Shown in pieces: positions 29,807 to 38,815 of a DNA stretch of 64,000 nucleotides. Numbering within the stretch: the first letter of the stretch is position 1; every line of letters starts with the position of its first letter. The notes below the pieces were generated by a model. That model did not search any database. It saw only the letters and a program-made list of their open reading frames with translations, and was not told where the DNA came from. Where the stretch lies: NCBI GenBank assembly GCA_964627035.1, contig CAZVKN010000001.1, positions 131,748 through 195,747 on the forward strand. The letters run 5' to 3'. The translations under genes and the position numbers were made by a program. This stretch comes from CAZVKN01 sp964627035 (GTDB taxonomy: Bacteria; Electryoneota; AABM5-125-24; Hatepunaeales; Hatepunaeaceae).

Positions 29807-30493
29807 ATGAGTGCATATTTTCGTGACGTCTGGCTTGGTGTGACTACCGTGATGGCGGGGATGTTGGTGACATTCAAGCACCTGTTTGAGAAAAACATCA
29901 CCATTCAATATCCGCGCGTCAAAAAAGAGATGTACCCCATCTCCCGGGCGAGTCTGATAAACCATGTTGACGAGTGCGGCTATTGCCTGGCATGCCAAAT
30001 AGCCTGTCCGGTCAACATTTTCACCATTAAAGGAGCACGCAAAAATGACGAAGAAGATTTGGGCATGCTTCCTGATGGTAAAGAAAAAAAGACGCATATC
30101 GTTCACTTTGAGATTGATATGTCAAAGTGTGTCTATTGCGGACTGTGCGTTGAAGCCTGTGAAACCGAATCACTGAGGTGGGAACAACCGCAGGAAGAGT
30201 GCACCTTCACTCGTCAGGGGATGACAAGCTTCTGGTCTGATTTCGATACTCAGAAAGAGCGGGATGCAATGCTAAAACGCGAAGAAGAGCGAAAAGCTGC
30301 CGCGAAGAAGGCTCGCGCTGAAGCTGCTGCTGCAAAAAAGGCTAAGGCAAAAGCCAAAAAAGAAGCTGCTGCGAAAGCTGCTTCTGAAGAAGTAAAGGAT
30401 GAAGTGAAAGCCAAGCCGAAGAGTGAAGATGTTGAACCGAAAGACCAAACTACTGAAGAAGAAGCTAAACCTTCAGAACAGAAATCGGAATAA
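29807..30493 (+). CDS. nuoI: NADH-quinone oxidoreductase subunit I with long charged C-terminal tail
   Basis: A 228-residue ferredoxin-like subunit with two [4Fe-4S] motifs, CGYCLACQIACP (57-68) and CVYCGLCVEACE (108-119). The second has Glu119 where Pro is almost always found. It carries clusters N6a and N6b that lead electrons to NuoB. From about residue 150 to the end there is an extra tail of roughly 75 residues rich in Lys, Ala and Glu (AAAKKAKAKAKK type), probably helical then disordered. The ordinary NuoI ends before this tail. With no NuoE, F or G in the operon, the tail could help dock an alternative electron donor; that is speculation. Confidence 0.92.
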   Translation: MSAYFRDVWLGVTTVMAGMLVTFKHLFEKNITIQYPRVKKEMYPISRASLINHVDECGYCLACQIACPVNIFTIKGARKNDEEDLGMLPDGKEKKTHIVHFEIDMSKCVYCGLCVEACETESLRWEQPQEECTFTRQGMTSFWSDFDTQKERDAMLKREEERKAAAKKARAEAAAAKKAKAKAKKEAAAKAASEEVKDEVKAKPKSEDVEPKDQTTEEEAKPSEQKSE

Positions 30494-30502
30494 ACAGCAA
30501 AT

Positions 30503-31012
30503 ATGGACATATTAAATAACATAGTTTTCTGGTTCATTGTGGCATTGACCATCGGTTCAGCAATCGTGGTTGTGTTCCACAAACGGATCATTTATAGCGC
30601 ATTTGCACTGCTGTTCACCTTTATAGGTGTAGCAGCACTATATCTCTATCTAACAGCAGATTTTCTGGCTGCATCTCAATTGCTGATTTATGTTGGCGGA
30701 ATTCTGACACTGATAATTTTCGGTGTGTTTATGACATCCAAAATCCAGGCACTCGACATGTCGCAGCAGACACACCAGAGAATTGCTGCTCTGATCCCGG
30801 CAATACTCATCCTCGCCGGGTTGGGTTGGGTTATAACCAAAACCCCGTGGGCTTTGAACATGTCGGCAGGTGAACCGACTACGCAGGCATTGGGTAAACT
30901 GTTGCTGACCCGCTATCTCGTGCCTTTTGAAGCTGCATCCATCTTGCTGCTTGCTGCTCTGATCGGAGCCATGCAATTGACAAGATATTACCGTCACAAG
31001 GAGGATGAGTAA
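30503..31012 (+). CDS. nuoJ: NADH-quinone oxidoreductase subunit J
   Basis: A 169-residue protein with five hydrophobic segments. The conserved region ALLFTFIGVAALYLYLTADFLAASQLLIYVGGI is the pi-bulge helix area of NuoJ. It is part of the membrane arm near the quinone end. It starts nine bases after nuoI and overlaps nuoK by eight. Confidence 0.92.
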   Translation: MDILNNIVFWFIVALTIGSAIVVVFHKRIIYSAFALLFTFIGVAALYLYLTADFLAASQLLIYVGGILTLIIFGVFMTSKIQALDMSQQTHQRIAALIPAILILAGLGWVITKTPWALNMSAGEPTTQALGKLLLTRYLVPFEAASILLLAALIGAMQLTRYYRHKEDE

Positions 31013-31319
31013 TATGCACGACCTGAGTACATATCTTCTTATTTCACTTGTCCTGTTTGTGCTGGGAATGATCGCCGTTATGACGCGCAAGAACGCAGTG
31101 TCAATTTTGATGGGGGTGGAGCTGATTTTGAACTCTGCCGGACTGAACTTCGTGGCATTTAGCAAATTTTCCAGTGGGAATCTTGACGGTCAGGCTGCAG
31201 CACTGTTCGTGGTCATTATCGCCGCTGCTGAAGCGGCGGTCGCACTGGCGATCTTCCTCAACCTATACAGGCTCAAGGCAACAGCTGAAGTTGACAAAGC
31301 CGATATACTTCAGGGTTAG
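31005..31319 (+). CDS. nuoK: NADH-quinone oxidoreductase subunit K
   Basis: A 104-residue, three-helix membrane subunit with MGVELILNSAGLNFVAF and the VVIIAAAEAAVALAI helix. Two buried glutamates there (in VELIL and AAEAA) are the MrpC-like proton path. The family core LSTYLLISLVLFVLGM begins a few residues after the N-terminus. An inner ATG at 31014, preceded by AAGGAGGATGAG, gives a slightly shorter protein and is the likelier start. Confidence 0.93.
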   Translation: MSNMHDLSTYLLISLVLFVLGMIAVMTRKNAVSILMGVELILNSAGLNFVAFSKFSSGNLDGQAAALFVVIIAAAEAAVALAIFLNLYRLKATAEVDKADILQG

Positions 31320-31323
31320 ATAG

Positions 31324-33510
31324 ATGAGTGAATTAATACAATTACCCGAGAATATTCGGATGTTTCAGATAGCAATTTACATTCTGCTTGCACCATTAGT
31401 AGCATTTGCCATCAATATCTTCTTCGGTAAGAAGCTTCCCCACAAAGGCAACTGGGTTAGCCTGATCGCTATCTGGTCGGGGCTGTTTGCATCCTGCTAC
31501 CTGTTTTTCAGGTATGTTATCGGTATTTACGAACCCGGTTTCAACGAAACACTTTCCATTGAGTGGCTGACTTGGGGAGATTACAAGCTTGTCATCGGCA
31601 TTACACTTGACAACATGGCAATCGTCATGTTAGTGGTCGTGACGCTCGTATCAGCGGTGGTTCACCTTTTCAGTGTTGGCTACATGCATGGCGATCCCAA
31701 ATATCACCGTTTCTTTGCGTTCCTATCACTTTTTAGTTTCAGTATGTTGGGATTGGTGTTAGCGGATAACATCCTGATCATATATGCATTCTGGGAGCTG
31801 GTGGGTCTATCATCATATCTGCTGATTGGATTTTGGCACGAGAAGGATTCTGCTTCGGACGCTGCGAAGAAAGCGTTCGTTGTCAACCGTGTGGGTGATG
31901 CCGGGATGCTGATCGGAATACTGTTAGTTTTCACAACTCTCGGTACATTGAACCTTCACGAAATAGCCGATGGTGTATCTCAAGGTTTATTAACTGGTGG
32001 TCTGCTTACAATTGCAGGATTGTGCCTGTTCTGTGGTGCTGTCGGTAAATCAGCGCAGGTTCCACTGCATGTTTGGCTACCGGATGCAATGGAAGGTCCC
32101 ACGCCGGTTTCAGCGTTAATCCACGCAGCAACGATGGTTGCAGCTGGAGTCTACCTGGTAGCACGTTTGTTTGTGATCCTGACTTTTGATGCCTCAGTCG
32201 TAATTGCCTATGTTGGTGGATTTACAGCACTGTTTGCTGCAACAATTGCGGTTGCACAATATGACATTAAGCGTGTACTTGCCTATTCCACTCTCTCACA
32301 ACTTGGATATATGGTTATGGCACTTGGTGCCGGATCGTACATGGCTGGATTCTTCCATTTGACTACTCATGCCATGTTCAAGGCGTGTCTGTTCCTCGGA
32401 TCCGGTTCTGTTATCCACGCTATGCACATTGCACTACATCACATCCATAGCGATGATGATCCACAGGATATGCGTTTCATGGGGGGAATAAAGAAGCACC
32501 TTCCGTTAACTTTCATAACGTTCATGATTGCTACGGTTGCATTATCGGGAGTACCGCTGACTTCAGGCTTCCTGTCAAAAGACGCAATTCTCGGTGGAAC
32601 GTTAGCGTTTTCAATGTTACATCCTCAGCATTGGCTGCTTCCTGTGTTCGGATTTTCCGCTGCGATTCTGACAGCGTTCTATATGTTCCGCTTGGTGTAC
32701 ATGACGTTCTTCGGTGAGTTCCGTCCCGGTAAGGAAGCCGAGAGTCAACTGCATGAATCACCATTGACGATGACTTTCCCACTGGTTATACTGGCAACAC
32801 TCAGCACCTTCATCTTCTTCAGCCTTAATCCGGCAAATCCGGCATCCGGTTGGTTCGGACAGCTATTCCCCGATCCACCTCGCGCATATGAGAATGCTCA
32901 TGTTGACGAGCACATTATGCCTGCAGGAGCTGAAGAGGCTCTCAATCACGACATTGATAAAAATGTCCTGAAGCATCACACTGATGAGACTGATCATGCA
33001 GTCGCTGAATCACACGGATCCGGTCACGATGAGCATATTGAGCACATTCACCATGTCGCTCACACGCGAGCGATGATCCTCTCGATTATTCTGGCGACAC
33101 TCGGAATCCTAATCGCTACATGGGGATACTATTGGAAGAAGACCAATCCAGATGATTGGAAGAAGCGGTTGGGTGTCATCTATCAAGGAATGTTCAACAA
33201 GTGGTGGACTGACGAGATATACGATGCGACCGTCGTTAGGGGAACAATCGGGTTTGCGAAACTTATGGCACTGTTTGATCAATATGTTATTGATGGAATT
33301 GTCCATGGGGCTGCTTGGATATGGAGGCTTTTAGCGGTCGTTCACGGCTGGTTTGACAACAACATCGTGGATGGATTGGTTAACCTGGCTGCATGGATCA
33401 TAGGGATTCTCGGACGGATTGTCCGAGTGTTCCAGGGAGGTCAGATTCAAAGATATGTATGGTACACCCTGGTACTTGTGGGGCTATTTATTGTGATTAA
33501 GGTGTTTTAG
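31324..33510 (+). CDS. nuoL: NADH-quinone oxidoreductase subunit L
   Basis: A 728-residue antiporter-like subunit with about 16 hydrophobic helices and the long lateral helix at the C-terminus. Conserved features include FWELVGLSSYLLIGFW (charged Glu in TM5), HVWLPDAMEGPTPVSALIHAATMVAAG and LSQLGYMVMALG. A His- and Glu-rich hydrophilic insert (about 520-580, with HDEHIEHIHH) lies between the core and the lateral helix. NuoL is the distal proton pump of complex I. It starts four bases after nuoK. Confidence 0.95.
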   Translation: MSELIQLPENIRMFQIAIYILLAPLVAFAINIFFGKKLPHKGNWVSLIAIWSGLFASCYLFFRYVIGIYEPGFNETLSIEWLTWGDYKLVIGITLDNMAIVMLVVVTLVSAVVHLFSVGYMHGDPKYHRFFAFLSLFSFSMLGLVLADNILIIYAFWELVGLSSYLLIGFWHEKDSASDAAKKAFVVNRVGDAGMLIGILLVFTTLGTLNLHEIADGVSQGLLTGGLLTIAGLCLFCGAVGKSAQVPLHVWLPDAMEGPTPVSALIHAATMVAAGVYLVARLFVILTFDASVVIAYVGGFTALFAATIAVAQYDIKRVLAYSTLSQLGYMVMALGAGSYMAGFFHLTTHAMFKACLFLGSGSVIHAMHIALHHIHSDDDPQDMRFMGGIKKHLPLTFITFMIATVALSGVPLTSGFLSKDAILGGTLAFSMLHPQHWLLPVFGFSAAILTAFYMFRLVYMTFFGEFRPGKEAESQLHESPLTMTFPLVILATLSTFIFFSLNPANPASGWFGQLFPDPPRAYENAHVDEHIMPAGAEEALNHDIDKNVLKHHTDETDHAVAESHGSGHDEHIEHIHHVAHTRAMILSIILATLGILIATWGYYWKKTNPDDWKKRLGVIYQGMFNKWWTDEIYDATVVRGTIGFAKLMALFDQYVIDGIVHGAAWIWRLLAVVHGWFDNNIVDGLVNLAAWIIGILGRIVRVFQGGQIQRYVWYTLVLVGLFIVIKVF

Positions 33511-33579
33511 TATTTTGATATTATTAGATTTCTAAGAAATAACAACTCTCATTAACGAGATATAAATATACACACGCTT

Positions 33580-35100
33580 ATGGGTCCGCTGACATTTATT
33601 ACATTCTTACCGGCGGTCGGTGCTGTAATCATCGCCTGCCTGCCGCGTAACAATCACAAATTGATCCAATACACCGCACTGTTTTTTGCTGCGGTAGTAA
33701 TGATCATTGCGTTTTCACTGTATCCGCAGTTTGACAAAGGTGCGGTCGGAATTAACGATCCAAACAGTTTCCAGTTCGTGGAGAAGGCTTCATGGATTGA
33801 GATGTTCCACGTTGACTATTTCGTCGGAGTGGACGGTCTGTCATTCCCGATGATCCTGCTGACTGCGCTACTCAGTTTCCTGTGCATTCCGGCATCATTT
33901 GGGATTAAGAAGGGAGTTAAAGGATACTTTGCCCTGTTCCTCCTTCTCGAAACTGGAATGTTGGGGACATTCGTAGCACTCGATTTTTTCCTGTTCTATG
34001 TTTTCTGGGAGGTGATGCTGCTGCCGATGTATTTCCTGATCGGAATCTGGGGAGGTCCGAGACGTGTTTACGCTGCGATAAAGTTCTTTATCTATACCTT
34101 GATTGGATCGGTGCTGATGTTGATCGTGATGCTGGTATTTTACTTTAACATATCAGATCCGATCACTGGAACACACACCTTCAATATGCTGCACATGATG
34201 AATTCCTCGAATCATAGCGGTATCATGCTGGTAAATTCGTTCAAGGTGCTGTTGTTCTTCGGGTTGTATATCGGATTTGCGATTAAAATTCCGGCATTCC
34301 CGTTCCATACCTGGCTGCCGGATGCACATGTTGAAGCACCGACTGCTGTTTCGGTCATTCTTGCGGGTGTTCTGCTAAAGATGGGAACTTACGGTCTCCT
34401 ACGGATCACTTACCCGATACTACCTGAGACCACGAAAGAATTCGCCTGGTTCATTGCACTGATCGGAGTGATAAACATCATCTACGGTGCGTTCTGTGCT
34501 ATGGCACAGAAGGATCTGAAGAAGCTGGTGGCGTACAGCTCAATTTCTCACATGGGATTTGTCATGCTTGCGATGGCTTCGTTCACCCCAGCAGGAATGA
34601 ACGGGGCAGTCCTGCAGATGTTCAATCACGGCACAATCACTGCAATGTTATTCCTCTTGGTAGGTGTTATCTACGACCGGGCGCATCACCGTCAGATAGA
34701 CGGTTTCGGTGGAATCGCCAATGTTATGCCGCGTTATCTCGGAGTGACTGCGCTGGCATTCTTTGCATCATTGGGACTGCCGGGACTATCCGGATTTATA
34801 TCTGAAATAATGTGCTTTATCGGTGCATTCTCCGAATGGAGAACCTTCACTATTATCGCTATCGGAGGCATCATCATCACCGCTGCATATCTGTTGTGGA
34901 CGCTGCAACGGATATTCTTCGGAGAAACTAACCCGAAATATGAGACGATCACGGATATAAACGGTCGTGAGCTGTTCACGCTGCTTCCGCTCGCTGCAAT
35001 TGTGCTGGTACTTGGGGTGTATCCTCATCTCGTGCTGGGACTTATGAACAGTTCGATGACATACCTCGGTCAGTTGATCCAAACTACGGTTGCGCTATGA
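33580..35100 (+). CDS. nuoM: NADH-quinone oxidoreductase subunit M
   Basis: A 506-residue antiporter-like membrane subunit. It carries FYVFWEVMLLPMYFLIGIWGG (TM5 glutamate), HTWLPDAHVEAPTAVSVILAGVLLKMGTYG (TM7/8 lysine region), and SSISHMGFVMLAMAS. It is one of three homologous proton pumps together with NuoL and NuoN. A 69-base A/T-rich gap separates it from nuoL. Its stop overlaps the nuoN ATG by four bases. Confidence 0.95.
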   Translation: MGPLTFITFLPAVGAVIIACLPRNNHKLIQYTALFFAAVVMIIAFSLYPQFDKGAVGINDPNSFQFVEKASWIEMFHVDYFVGVDGLSFPMILLTALLSFLCIPASFGIKKGVKGYFALFLLLETGMLGTFVALDFFLFYVFWEVMLLPMYFLIGIWGGPRRVYAAIKFFIYTLIGSVLMLIVMLVFYFNISDPITGTHTFNMLHMMNSSNHSGIMLVNSFKVLLFFGLYIGFAIKIPAFPFHTWLPDAHVEAPTAVSVILAGVLLKMGTYGLLRITYPILPETTKEFAWFIALIGVINIIYGAFCAMAQKDLKKLVAYSSISHMGFVMLAMASFTPAGMNGAVLQMFNHGTITAMLFLLVGVIYDRAHHRQIDGFGGIANVMPRYLGVTALAFFASLGLPGLSGFISEIMCFIGAFSEWRTFTIIAIGGIIITAAYLLWTLQRIFFGETNPKYETITDINGRELFTLLPLAAIVLVLGVYPHLVLGLMNSSMTYLGQLIQTTVAL

Positions 35101-36563
35101 ACCCGATCACTTTGAATGTGAATCTGGTGCCGTTGATTCCGGAATTGACGCTGATCGGCGGGTTGTTGGTGTTGCTGGTGATTGACTTGATTGTACGCTG
35201 GCAGCGTGGTGTAACGTTAGCGGTCGGCGGTTCTATTCTGCTGGTGGTGATTGCCGTCATAACACTATCCGGTGACAATAACGTCGGCAGCTACCTGTTC
35301 GGAGCGGTTGTTCAGGACGGTGTCACCTCGTTCTTCCGTCTGTTTTTCGTGCTGGCGACAATAATATCTATCGGGATTTTGGTGTTCAGCTTTCCCAAAA
35401 GTGGTGAACCGTTCCTGTTGATTCTGTCCGGTGTGCTTGGGATGTTCCTGCTTGCCGGATCAAACGACTTGGTCACTCTGTTTGTCGCACTTGAGTTGGT
35501 ATCCATCCCGTCTTATGTATTGGCAGGCTATCGCAAAAACGACTCAAGATCGGGTGAAGCAGCGCTGAAATATGTGCTGTTCGGTGCTCTCTCTTCGGGA
35601 CTGATGCTGTATGGATTCTCACTGCTGTATGGGCTTACAGGTGCAACCAATCTTCCTGCGATGGCTCAGAAATTGGCTTCCCTTCCGAACGGCAGCAGCA
35701 TGGCTCATCTGGCTGGTTTGATACTTGTGCTGGCTGGAATCGGTTACAAGATAGCGATGGTGCCGTTTCATTTCTGGTGCCCGGATGTGTACGAAGGCTC
35801 CCCTACTCCGGTGACTGCATTCTTCTCGGTCGTGCCGAAAGCAGCCGGAATTGCAGCATTGATCCGGTTAATGCCTGTTTTCAATACACTTGAACCGATA
35901 TATGGTGTCACATCAGTTGGGCTGATTACACTGGCGTCGGCAGTAACCATGACATTCGGCAACCTCGGTGCAATCTGGCAGGACAGTCTGAAAAGGTTGT
36001 TAGCATACTCTTCCATTGCCCATGCCGGATACATACTGATGGGATTTGCAGTGATGGCTGCATTCCCACACGGTGAGATCCACACGTTCGCTCTGCAAGC
36101 AATATTGTTCTATCTCGTTGTCTATCTGTTTATGAACCTCGGTGCATTTCTGATCATTGATATGGTTGAACGGAAGCTCGGTGGTGATGGGATACACCTC
36201 TTCAAGGGACTCGGCAAAAGCAGTCCATTGGTAGCACTGGCATTTGCAGTATTATTGTTCAGCCTGATAGGACTACCACCGCTGGCTGGATTCATCGGAA
36301 AGTTCTACCTGTTTGCTGCACTGGTTAAAGGGAAGCTGTGGGGACTCGCAATGATAGGAATTGCAAACTCAGTTGTAGCGATGTTTTACTATGTGCGCAT
36401 CATCCGGGATATGTTCCTGCACGATCCTGACGAGGATGCAGCTCCGGTCACGGTTAACTTCGGCAAACTGTCGGCAGTTTTGGCTTTGGTCACGGTAGTT
36501 CCGACACTGATTCTCGGTGTGTGGTGGGGTCCACTGGCTGAGTGGATTAAGTCAATGGTGTAG
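35097..36563 (+). CDS. nuoN: NADH-quinone oxidoreductase subunit N
   Basis: A 488-residue antiporter-like membrane subunit. It carries ALELVSIPSYVLAGYRKND, MVPFHFWCPDVYEGSPTPVTAFFSVVPKAAG and LLAYSSIAHAGYILMG, all NuoN hallmarks. It is the proton pump nearest NuoM and NuoK. It is the last gene of the operon and is followed 20 bases later by a strong intrinsic terminator. Confidence 0.95.
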   Translation: MNPITLNVNLVPLIPELTLIGGLLVLLVIDLIVRWQRGVTLAVGGSILLVVIAVITLSGDNNVGSYLFGAVVQDGVTSFFRLFFVLATIISIGILVFSFPKSGEPFLLILSGVLGMFLLAGSNDLVTLFVALELVSIPSYVLAGYRKNDSRSGEAALKYVLFGALSSGLMLYGFSLLYGLTGATNLPAMAQKLASLPNGSSMAHLAGLILVLAGIGYKIAMVPFHFWCPDVYEGSPTPVTAFFSVVPKAAGIAALIRLMPVFNTLEPIYGVTSVGLITLASAVTMTFGNLGAIWQDSLKRLLAYSSIAHAGYILMGFAVMAAFPHGEIHTFALQAILFYLVVYLFMNLGAFLIIDMVERKLGGDGIHLFKGLGKSSPLVALAFAVLLFSLIGLPPLAGFIGKFYLFAALVKGKLWGLAMIGIANSVVAMFYYVRIIRDMFLHDPDEDAAPVTVNFGKLSAVLALVTVVPTLILGVWWGPLAEWIKSMV

Positions 36564-36582
36564 ATATAATCAGCAGAAATTG

Positions 36583-36620
36583 AAAAGCCGATTCGGAACA
36601 TTCCGGATCGGCTTTTCTTT
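36583..36620 (+). terminator. Terminator of the nuo operon
   Basis: The stem aaaagccga ... tcggctttt, with further pairing (cgga/tccg) inside, ends in ctttt followed by cttt. It starts 20 bases after the nuoN stop. The A-run on the other side makes it potentially bidirectional. Confidence 0.85.
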
Positions 36621-36919
36621 GGTTCTTCGCTGTTTTATGTTGGTAAACATTGAATCATAGATTCACATTTCTCACTTTCTAACTTTGGTGTCAGCCCGCC
36701 GCGGCTGACACATTACCATGACTGTGAGAACAACGATCCAAAGGACTTGAGGTTAATTCTCACAACTCAATAATTTCCGGACGTTTGTATAATGAGTTGC
36801 TATTTAGAGTTAAGGTCATTAACTTCTGAAGTAATGTTGTAGTCGTGGTTGTCTGCGGCGTCGGGCTGGGACAAACCCGATTACAGAATGATAGATCACC
36901 CTTCATAGGGACTTGAATC
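36621..36919. repeat. Repeat-bearing intergenic region between nuoN and the beta-helix gene
   Basis: The rest of this gap holds two dispersed-repeat modules: a palindrome tgtcagcccgccgcggctga (36689-36710 including the final ca), related to the core of family A, and a family B central module (36838-36885, tgtagtcgtggttgtc ... acccgattaca). I see no gene and no clear promoter for the downstream gene. Confidence 0.6.
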
Positions 36920-38722
36920 ATGAAATATCTCATCGTCATCTCGCTTCTGATTGTCGCTATCTTTTCCGATCTTTCCTACTCTGAAACCGTCGTCCGGGGT
37001 GCTGTATCTGGCGACTGGACAGTTGAAGGAAGCCCCTTCATCATTGTTGACACAACGTGGGTCTCAGAAGGTGCAACTTTGACGATCAATCCTGGAGTGA
37101 TTGTCTATTTTATGCCGGGATTATCTCTTGATGTCTTTGGAACAATCAATGCAGCGGGTACAGAAGAAGACTCAATCATTTTCAGTATTCATGAAGACCA
37201 TATGGATGATGAAAGCTGGCGCGGGATATATATGTGGACTCCGGGCACGAGTCACAGATTCACTTACTGTTCGCTAAAGAACAGAGACCGTTTATTTCGT
37301 CTTTATAATGAAGTCAGCATGGTTGTTGATCATTGTGACATGGAGAGCCTGCTTCACAATATTGCCGGTACACCGGGAGGTAATACTCACGGGCAAGTAT
37401 TGACAGTCAGAAATAGCAGACTCCATTCTACTTGGGAACGTGGTAATGCAGCTATCGTTTTACAATCTTCAAGTATGACTATTTCAAATTGCGCAATTGA
37501 AGCAGTTGGAAGTATTGCAATTTGGTGTGGTAGTTTACGACTAGAGGACAGTGATATTATCGGAGGCGTTCAGAATGGTGGCTATGGTCATATTTCGTAC
37601 ACAAACTGCATTTTGATTACCAATCGCAATAATTGGAATGGAGATTACCGTGGTAGATTTGAAATATCAGGTAATAGTGGAGGGATGATTGGTTGTGATG
37701 TGGAAGGCAATATTGTAGTGCATCGCGGACAGGAACAGTTTATTGACGATTGTACGATAACCGGTACGCACTTCCGTGGAGGTGGTATGGCAGGATTAAT
37801 GTACAATTCCAGTCTGACATTCGATGATATGGAGATTGGCAACCGACATGGTTTTAACACAATTCGTAAATGTCAACTCTCAGGAGATATCAGTTTTGAA
37901 CCAAGAACAGAAGCGGATGTAGATAGTTGTGTAATTAACTCTCGGATAACAGTGTGGGATGAAACGGAAGTATCTATTGAGAGGAGTGTTCTGATTGGGA
38001 ATTTAAGTGTGAGAAATACCAATGGTAGATTTGATTTTATTAATAATACTTGCATTAATCGGGACATACCCATGTTAACGCTTTATGGAATTGGAGAACA
38101 ATCTTTGATAAACAACATATTCATTGCACTAAAAGATAGCAGTGAAATGTTTAGATTTTGGGCAGATGAAGAAGATTGTAATCCTGATTTTCGATACAAT
38201 TGCATCTGGGGGTTTGATTATCTAATGCATAGAAGCAACCGCCAGCATGGTTTTGAGTATGAACTTCACGAATCAAACTTTTCCGAAGATCCACTTTTTG
38301 TGTCTCTTGATCCACTTGATCCTCACATCCGACACAATTCGCCATGCATTGACTCTGGTGATCCGGATACGTGGTGGGATCCAGATTTTACACCTGCTGA
38401 TATTGGTGCATTTTATTTTCACCAGGAAATGGAAGTAGTAAAAGAGCTTACCTCTCCATCAGATTTTCGACTATTCTCCGCTTACCCCAACCCCTTCAAC
38501 TCCACTATCAACCTGACCTACACTATCCCACACCCGGGTCAGATTACGATGAGTCTAATAGACAGCTACGGACGAACCGTGTCACTGATAGAATCAGGCT
38601 GGCGTAATGAGGGCAATCACTCGATTGGATGGAGCGCAGACCGGCTCCCATCAGGCAGCTACTTCATACGCCTGAACCACAATGACCGACAGATTGTGCG
38701 AAGGATTGATTTGATTAGGTGA
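36920..38722 (+). CDS. Secreted right-handed beta-helix protein with C-terminal sorting domain
   Basis: A 600-residue protein with a signal peptide (MKYLIVISLLIVAIFSDL, cleavage near YSET). The middle (about 50-490) is a run of short beta-helix turns of the form ...VISNC.IEA... and ...IRKCQLSGDISF..., with the opening typical of such proteins (VVRGAVSGDWTVEGSPFII, LTINPGVIVYF). The last 80 residues form a sorting domain, YPNPFNSTINLTYTIP ... SYFIRLNHN ... RIDLIR. Beta-helix folds often bind or cleave polysaccharide, but no catalytic set is recognisable. It is probably a surface or secreted carbohydrate-binding or structural protein. Confidence 0.75.
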   Translation: MKYLIVISLLIVAIFSDLSYSETVVRGAVSGDWTVEGSPFIIVDTTWVSEGATLTINPGVIVYFMPGLSLDVFGTINAAGTEEDSIIFSIHEDHMDDESWRGIYMWTPGTSHRFTYCSLKNRDRLFRLYNEVSMVVDHCDMESLLHNIAGTPGGNTHGQVLTVRNSRLHSTWERGNAAIVLQSSSMTISNCAIEAVGSIAIWCGSLRLEDSDIIGGVQNGGYGHISYTNCILITNRNNWNGDYRGRFEISGNSGGMIGCDVEGNIVVHRGQEQFIDDCTITGTHFRGGGMAGLMYNSSLTFDDMEIGNRHGFNTIRKCQLSGDISFEPRTEADVDSCVINSRITVWDETEVSIERSVLIGNLSVRNTNGRFDFINNTCINRDIPMLTLYGIGEQSLINNIFIALKDSSEMFRFWADEEDCNPDFRYNCIWGFDYLMHRSNRQHGFEYELHESNFSEDPLFVSLDPLDPHIRHNSPCIDSGDPDTWWDPDFTPADIGAFYFHQEMEVVKELTSPSDFRLFSAYPNPFNSTINLTYTIPHPGQITMSLIDSYGRTVSLIESGWRNEGNHSIGWSADRLPSGSYFIRLNHNDRQIVRRIDLIR

Positions 38723-38815
38723 TTTAGTAATTTGGTAATTGGGTGATTGAGTGATTTCTTCCCTTCTCCCCATTCTTCCTTGCCAACTTGTGAACTTACA
38801 AACTTACTCCCCCGC
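38723..38815. repeat. Low-complexity composite repeat (tgattgag octamers plus aacttg runs)
   Basis: This consists of tgatttagtaatttggtaat-type octamers, then cttgccaacttgtgaactta runs. The same two-part composition is found at 47736-47810. In both places it lies at, and slightly overlaps, the 3' end of a minus-strand gene. Confidence 0.55.
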
